9,251 nucleotides of DNA from an uncultured Opitutales bacterium. GTDB taxonomy: Bacteria > Verrucomicrobiota > Verrucomicrobiia > Opitutales > UBA9783. This document shows, piece after piece, positions 6,021-9,251 of the stretch. Under the pieces are notes generated by a model. The model was not told where the DNA came from. It worked only from the letters and a program-made list of their open reading frames with translations, and did not search any database. How positions within the stretch are numbered: the stretch's first letter is position 1; each line of letters opens with the position of its first letter. The DNA lies in contig CAKUXH010000043.1 in assembly GCA_934700265.1 (NCBI GenBank), forward strand, positions 1-9,251. The letters run 5' to 3'. Made by a program: the position numbers and the translations under genes.

Positions 6021-6060
6021 ATTTTAAGCTTGTTAGATGTTGAAAAATTTTTTAAATTAG

Positions 6061-6573
6061 ATGGCAGTTTTTGAAAAATTTATGTTTAGATTTATAAGTT
6101 TAGATCCTGTGGAGATCGCACGTAATTTAATCGGGTGTCTATTATGTCGTTATATTAATGGGGAGACCTTATCTTTTGAAATTACGGAAGTAGAGGTTTA
6201 TTTGGGACCGGAAGATTTAGCTTCGCATGCAAGGTTTGGGAAAACAAAGCGTAATGCTGTTATGTTTGGACCTAAAGATTTTTGGTACGTTTATCTTTGT
6301 TATGGCATACATACTATGTTGAATTTGACAACGGGTTCAGAAGGGAAGCCTTCTGCTATCCTTATTCGTTCCGTTAATGGAGCAAATGGACCGGGAAGGT
6401 TAACTAAACGTTTAGGGATAGATTTATCTTTTAATGGTTTACCGTGTTCTCAATCGTCCAATCTTTGGATTGAGCAGGGAATTATAAGAGATTCGATAGT
6501 TACACCAAGAATAGGAGTAGATTATGCAGGCCCAATTTGGAGTCAGAAATTATATCGTTTTATAAAAAAATAA
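6061..6573 (+). CDS. 3-methyladenine DNA glycosylase, AAG/MPG family
   Basis: A 170-residue alkyladenine glycosylase of the AAG (MPG) fold, which flips out alkylated or deaminated purines and cuts the glycosidic bond to start base-excision repair. The active-site block is clear: ITEVEVYLGPEDLASHARFG (41-60), in which E45, Y47 and H56 match human E125, Y127 and H136. TKRNAVMFGP (62-71) and YVYLCYGIH (76-84) follow, with Y78 matching Y159 and N88 the conserved Asn. GPGRLTKRLGI (110-120) and TPRIGVDYAG (148-157) complete the family pattern. It is a little shorter than many bacterial members (about 180-200), with no visible loss of core motifs. The ATG lacks a recognisable Shine-Dalgarno sequence. 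An ATG at codon 8 is an alternative start. It is the first gene rightward of the candidate origin region. Confidence 0.93.
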   Translation: MAVFEKFMFRFISLDPVEIARNLIGCLLCRYINGETLSFEITEVEVYLGPEDLASHARFGKTKRNAVMFGPKDFWYVYLCYGIHTMLNLTTGSEGKPSAILIRSVNGANGPGRLTKRLGIDLSFNGLPCSQSSNLWIEQGIIRDSIVTPRIGVDYAGPIWSQKLYRFIKK

Positions 6574-6626
6574 TTTCTTTTTTCGCCTTGCAAAAAATGT
6601 TAAGAAGTGTTGTAAAGATAGATACT

Positions 6627-6872
6627 ATGCCAACGTATGATTATGTTTGTTTAGAGTGCGGAAAGTCTTTTGAAATATTTCATTCGATGAGCGAGCCAGC
6701 CCGTACGATATGTCCAGAATGCCATAAGCCTGCTTTGCAAAAGAAAATTGGTGGTGGTTCTGGAATTATATTTAAAGGGCATGGTTTTTATGAAACGGAT
6801 TTCAAACATTCTTCGTCATGTGCGTGCGGTTGTGATAAATCACATGCGGGTTCGTGCCCTCATCAACATTAA
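6627..6872 (+). CDS. FmdB-family zinc-ribbon protein
   Basis: An 81-residue small zinc-ribbon protein of the FmdB/CxxC-CxxC type. It starts with the hallmark MPTYDYVCLECGKSFE, then C29-P-E-C32 closes the four-cysteine site (C8, C11, C29, C32), followed by KKIGGGSGIIFKGHGFYETDFK (40-60), also typical of the family. The tail is unusually rich in Cys and His (C65, C67, C69, C77, H73, H79, H81), which could add a metal-binding site. The molecular role of the family is not firmly known. The name comes from a proposed formamidase-operon regulator. The frame stays open upstream to 6537, but the family consensus fixes the start at 6627. The 3' end overlaps the next gene by up to 29 nt, suggesting translational coupling. 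Confidence 0.88.
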   Translation: MPTYDYVCLECGKSFEIFHSMSEPARTICPECHKPALQKKIGGGSGIIFKGHGFYETDFKHSSSCACGCDKSHAGSCPHQH

Positions 6873-7917
6873 ACCTAACGATTCTGTTGCAGTTTTTAAT
6901 TTGCTTCAACATTTTGGTTGGAGATATTATCAATTAAGATCAGATGTTTATTTACTGGAATGTGGGATTCCTTTGCCAAAGAAATGTTTGCAAGCATTAG
7001 AAAAAGCAACAGGAGGTTCATGGATACTTACGTTACCAAATAGTTTAATAAAAAAAGATGTACCGTCGAAAATAGAAAGGGCAGATATTCTTATTGAAGC
7101 GTTTCATTTGAAAGCATCAGATGTTTTTTTGACGGTAGGCAAAGATTTTACTAGCATTAAGTTTAGAATAAATCGTGTTTTGACTGAAAAAAAGATGATA
7201 CCTTTGGAAGAAGGTAAAAATATTATAAAAACTTTATTTGCTTTAGCTAATTTAAATCAAGATAATGCTTTATATAGCCGGGAAGGTCATTTTTATTATG
7301 AAATTGATGGTAAAATTATATTTTTTCGTTTATCTTTTATTGCAAGTGAGATATCTCAAAGCTTAGTTTTGCGCTTATTAAGTGAAGAATTGTTTCCATT
7401 CGATTTGAATGCTTTAGATTTACCAAGAGATTTAGTGACTTATTTATCAGAGATGATATCTTCTTCTCATTCAGGAATGATTTTAATTTCTGGAAGTACA
7501 GGAAGTGGTAAAACGACGACGGCTTATACTTTAGCAAAATTTTTTGCTGAAAATGGTCGGAAGGTTATTTCTGTGGAGGATCCGATTGAAGCAGAAATAG
7601 CAAATATTACGCAATCTGAAATTCAGGAAAAAAGAGGTTACACTTTTGCAGGAGCGATGCAAGCAATATTAAGGCAAGATCCTGATGTTATCCTTGTGGG
7701 AGAAATAAGAGATGCCGAGACGGCTCGAGCAGCTTTTTATGCAAGTTTATCGGGATATTGGGTTATCACGACGATACATGCTGAATGTTTACAAAATGTG
7801 GTGTTTCGTTGTAAAGAATTGGATATTAGTTTTTCAGAATTTTCAGATAACGTAAAATTACAAATACATCAACAATGGGGGGACAATGATCATCCAGAAT
7901 TTTTTTGGCAAAAGTAG
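6844..7917 (+). CDS. GspE/PilB-like secretion or pilus ATPase, lacking the C-terminal region
   Basis: A type II secretion/type IV pilus-class traffic ATPase, 357 residues from the chosen start. An N-terminal GspE-like region includes ALEKATGGSW (51-60) and AFHLKASDVFL (86-96), the degraded counterpart of the ASDIH block. The motor domain has Walker A GSTGSGKTTT (217-226), the Asp box VISVEDPIE (241-249), Walker B DPDVILVGEIRD (279-290) and a modified His box TTIHAECLQN (309-318; usually TTLHTNDA). The usual QRL lines up with QQW at 345-347, and the protein ends 10 residues later. The C-terminal subdomain and the four-cysteine zinc site of GspE are therefore absent. It would power pseudopilus or pilus assembly at the inner membrane if functional. 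The start is uncertain: ATG 6844 overlaps fmdB, and upstream in-frame ATGs at 6748-6790 lie deep inside it. TTG 6901 is an alternative. Confidence 0.85.
   Translation: MRVRALINIKPNDSVAVFNLLQHFGWRYYQLRSDVYLLECGIPLPKKCLQALEKATGGSWILTLPNSLIKKDVPSKIERADILIEAFHLKASDVFLTVGKDFTSIKFRINRVLTEKKMIPLEEGKNIIKTLFALANLNQDNALYSREGHFYYEIDGKIIFFRLSFIASEISQSLVLRLLSEELFPFDLNALDLPRDLVTYLSEMISSSHSGMILISGSTGSGKTTTAYTLAKFFAENGRKVISVEDPIEAEIANITQSEIQEKRGYTFAGAMQAILRQDPDVILVGEIRDAETARAAFYASLSGYWVITTIHAECLQNVVFRCKELDISFSEFSDNVKLQIHQQWGDNDHPEFFWQK
7877..7882 (+). promoter_or_regulatory. ribosome binding site for the 7886 gene
   Basis: Six consecutive G bases followed by A end 3 nt before the ATG at 7886. Most genes in this window have no clear Shine-Dalgarno sequence, so this G-rich run supports translation from 7886 and translational coupling to the overlapping ATPase gene. 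Confidence 0.45.
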
Positions 7918-8452
7918 TAAAGTAGGGTGCATCGTTTTGTGTACATGTTTTTTGTTTAAAATGTTGTTGGGTAGAAATTTATTTTTACCATTAGAGGAAT
8001 ATAAGTCTGAATGGACATTAATATCACTAGATCCAATTCCTTTTCAAGTTCAGTATCATGGAACAATAAAATTACCGAATGGGAAAGAAAAGTATATTTT
8101 TTTAATCAATGGGCGTTGCGTTTATGCATATTTAGAAGATCTTATAATGGATCAGTTTGTTTTAAAACAAGTCTCAGATAATGGTGAATCTGTTATCCTA
8201 CAGGATCGGATAGAAGGTACTATGTATACGTTGAAATTAGGGGAAACTTGTTATAGACCTGAATGTTTTTGTGGAAAAATTTTAGATAAAATATCGGGAA
8301 AATGTTATAATTTTTCACATAAAAATAGTGATATTTTTGTTAAGGGTCTTAAGATTACTTTGTCTGTTAAATCTAACGACTATAATTCTGTTTGGGTAAA
8401 TGTGTTCCAGGAAGGAAAATTACCTTTTTCTTATGTTTTGCATAAAAATTAA
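7886..8452 (+). CDS. unrecognised membrane-anchored protein next to the secretion ATPase
   Basis: A 188-residue protein not matched with certainty to a family. A short hydrophobic stretch near the N-terminus (VGCIVLCTCFLF, 13-24) after K9 and K12 could be a signal anchor or signal peptide. LCTC hints at a possible lipobox, but this is weak. The rest is beta-rich: FQVQYHGTIKLPNGKEKYIFLINGRCVYAYLEDLI (53-87) then FVLKQVSDNGESVILQD (91-107) and YTLKLGE (114-120). This order, a glycine turn, strand, 'V-x-x-x-D' and a strand-turn-strand ending in L-x-L, recalls the GspC/PilP homology-region fold of type II secretion and pilus systems. That is an inference from pattern only. Cysteines C122, C127, C129 and C140 could form disulfides outside the cytoplasm. 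It overlaps the ATPase gene by 32 nt, so the two are probably cotranscribed and functionally linked. Confidence 0.7.
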   Translation: MIIQNFFGKSSKVGCIVLCTCFLFKMLLGRNLFLPLEEYKSEWTLISLDPIPFQVQYHGTIKLPNGKEKYIFLINGRCVYAYLEDLIMDQFVLKQVSDNGESVILQDRIEGTMYTLKLGETCYRPECFCGKILDKISGKCYNFSHKNSDIFVKGLKITLSVKSNDYNSVWVNVFQEGKLPFSYVLHKN

Positions 8453-8498
8453 CAAAAATGTTTCTTTTTTTTGTAAAATAATATAAAAGTATAATCAT

Positions 8499-9251
8499 AT
8501 GTTAAAAGTTGGAATTGTGGGATTACCAAATGTTGGTAAAAGTACACTGTTTAATGCGGTTACGCATACACATAAAGCGGAAGCTGCTAATTATCCTTTT
8601 TGTACGATAGAACCAAATGTTGGAATTGTTGAAGTACCTGATGATCGTTTAGCTGTTTTAGCTAAAATGGTGCGTACGGAAAAAATTGTTCCTGCTGCGA
8701 TAGAATTTGTGGACATTGCAGGTCTCGTTAAAGGTGCTTATCAAGGAGAAGGTTTAGGGAATCAATTTTTAGCCAATATTCGTGAAGTTGATGCGATTGT
8801 TCAAGTGGTGCGTTGTTTTGATGATGAAGATATCTTGCACAATATGGGGAGTGTAGATCCTGTTCGGGATATTGAGGTTATTAATACAGAACTGCTTTTA
8901 GCAGATGTGCAATCGATTGAACAACAAGTAGATCGTTGGGCGAAAAAAGCGAAATCGGCAGATAAAGAAGCGGTAATTATGCATCAGTTATTAAAACGTT
9001 TGTGCGAACATTTAAATGCAGGGAAGCCAGCTAGTACGTTTAATGTAGAAGATGATGAAGTTATTTTAATGAAACAACTTTGTTTGTTGACGCAAAAACC
9101 TGTATTGTATGTATGTAATGTATCTGAAGAAGATTTACAAAGTGGTAAAGAAAATTCATACGTTCAAGCTGTTAGCGATTACTTAAAGCAATCAACAGAA
9201 TCTTTGTATTGCATGCTATCGGCAAAGTTAGAGTCGGAGTTAGTAGATTTA
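8499..9251 (+). CDS. ychF: Obg-related ATPase YchF, N-terminal 251 residues
   Basis: A gene open to the right edge of the window. 251 codons are present of about 365. YchF is a cytosolic TRAFAC-class P-loop protein that prefers ATP over GTP and associates with ribosomes. The sequence shows the P-loop GLPNVGKS (8-15), [12 protein letters not shown] (31-42), the G3 block DIAGLVKGA (72-80) followed by [23 protein letters not shown] (97-109), and N207-V-S-E210 in place of the usual NKxD guanine-specificity motif, which is the hallmark of the ATP-binding YchF group. A helical coiled-coil insertion spans about 135-175. The C-terminal TGS-like domain lies outside the window. The start [10 protein letters not shown] matches the family N-terminus. 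The upstream 46-nt gap is nearly all A/T and has no clear ribosome site. Confidence 0.96.
   Translation, partial: MLKVGIVGLPNVGKSTLFNAVTHTHKAEAANYPFCTIEPNVGIVEVPDDRLAVLAKMVRTEKIVPAAIEFVDIAGLVKGAYQGEGLGNQFLANIREVDAIVQVVRCFDDEDILHNMGSVDPVRDIEVINTELLLADVQSIEQQVDRWAKKAKSADKEAVIMHQLLKRLCEHLNAGKPASTFNVEDDEVILMKQLCLLTQKPVLYVCNVSEEDLQSGKENSYVQAVSDYLKQSTESLYCMLSAKLESELVDL

Larger units (their letters stand above)
5780..6060. other. candidate oriC / dnaA control region
   Basis: A 281-bp gene-free region between the divergent starts of dnaA and the DNA glycosylase gene. It holds two perfect copies of the DnaA box TTATTCACA on the plus strand (5795-5803 and 5996-6004), both in the 10-mer GTTATTCACA. Between them lies very AT-rich DNA: only 12 of the 80 bases in 5881-5960 are G or C, and 5906-5930 is 25 uninterrupted A/T bases, a plausible unwinding element. 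A one-mismatch box on the minus strand (5756-5764) lies just inside dnaA. Genes on both sides point away from the region. Two perfect boxes are few for a full origin, so a dnaA regulatory region without origin function is the alternative. Confidence 0.55.

Noticed and set aside
6537..6626. Upstream extension of the zinc-ribbon gene
   Set aside because: The extra 30 residues overlap the glycosylase gene and are unlike the family, which begins exactly at MPTYDY.
6748..6843. Upstream extension of the ATPase gene inside fmdB
   Set aside because: These residues are only an alternate-frame reading of fmdB and do not resemble GspE sequence.
7877..7882. Six-G tract as a slippage site that would restore a full-length ATPase
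   Set aside because: Neither of the other frames downstream encodes the missing GspE C-terminal region, so a shift would not repair the protein.
8452..8474. Hairpin ACAAAAA/TTTTTGT as a terminator after the 7886 gene
   Set aside because: Seven nearly all A-T pairs, with T bases in the loop and no T run after the stem; too weak to call.
8490..8495. Perfect TATAAT as the ychF promoter
   Set aside because: Only 3 nt separate it from the ATG, so the transcript would start at or after the start codon. No -35 match at normal spacing; likely chance in A/T sequence.
1..9251. Mobile element, phage, CRISPR, tRNA or defence system
   Set aside because: No transposase, integrase, direct-repeat array, tRNA-like fold or known defence motif was recognised. 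All genes are housekeeping or secretion-like.

Overview
The window is AT-rich bacterial chromosomal DNA, densely packed with housekeeping genes. The best guess for the source is a low-GC member of Verrucomicrobiota, Opitutae/Puniceicoccales-like. That guess rests on the family flavour of the proteins, chiefly the 156-residue protein after dnaA, which resembles a conserved verrucomicrobial hypothetical. It comes from memory of these families, not from a search. No phage, transposon, CRISPR, tRNA or rRNA was recognised.

Layout. (1) 1-617, minus strand: a deoxycytidylate deaminase gene followed after 4 nt by the first 46 codons of a YqgE/AlgH-family gene that runs off the window. (2) 663-2621, plus strand: a PlsC-type acyltransferase and, 3 nt later, a complete NtrC-type sigma-54 response regulator with no kinase beside it. 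(3) 2659-5779, minus strand, read from the right: dnaA, a small conserved hypothetical, thyA and folA, with gaps of 6, 3 and about 4 nt, so almost certainly one operon. (4) 5780-6060: a 281-bp gene-free region of very high AT with two identical perfect DnaA boxes, a perfect inverted repeat around one of them, and an uninterrupted 25-bp A/T stretch. It is a good candidate for oriC and/or the autoregulated dnaA control region. (5) 6061-9251, plus strand: an AAG/MPG-type DNA glycosylase, an FmdB-type zinc-ribbon protein, a degenerate type II secretion/type IV pilus ATPase that lacks the C-terminal region, an unrecognised membrane-anchored protein overlapping it, and the first 251 codons of ychF.

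How the genes fit together. dCMP deaminase makes dUMP, ThyA methylates it to dTMP, and FolA recycles the dihydrofolate produced. The dTMP branch is therefore present within about 4 kb of the replication initiator, and two of its enzymes appear to share the dnaA transcript. Genes diverge from 5780-6060 (the dnaA operon leftward, the glycosylase to ychF block rightward), as expected around a replication origin, although plsC and the response regulator on the left break the pattern. The most unusual items are the dnaA-thyA-folA operon with its box-containing leader, the substitution in the DnaA DNA-binding signature, and the reduced secretion ATPase paired with an unknown membrane protein. No clearly new defence or mobile system is visible.
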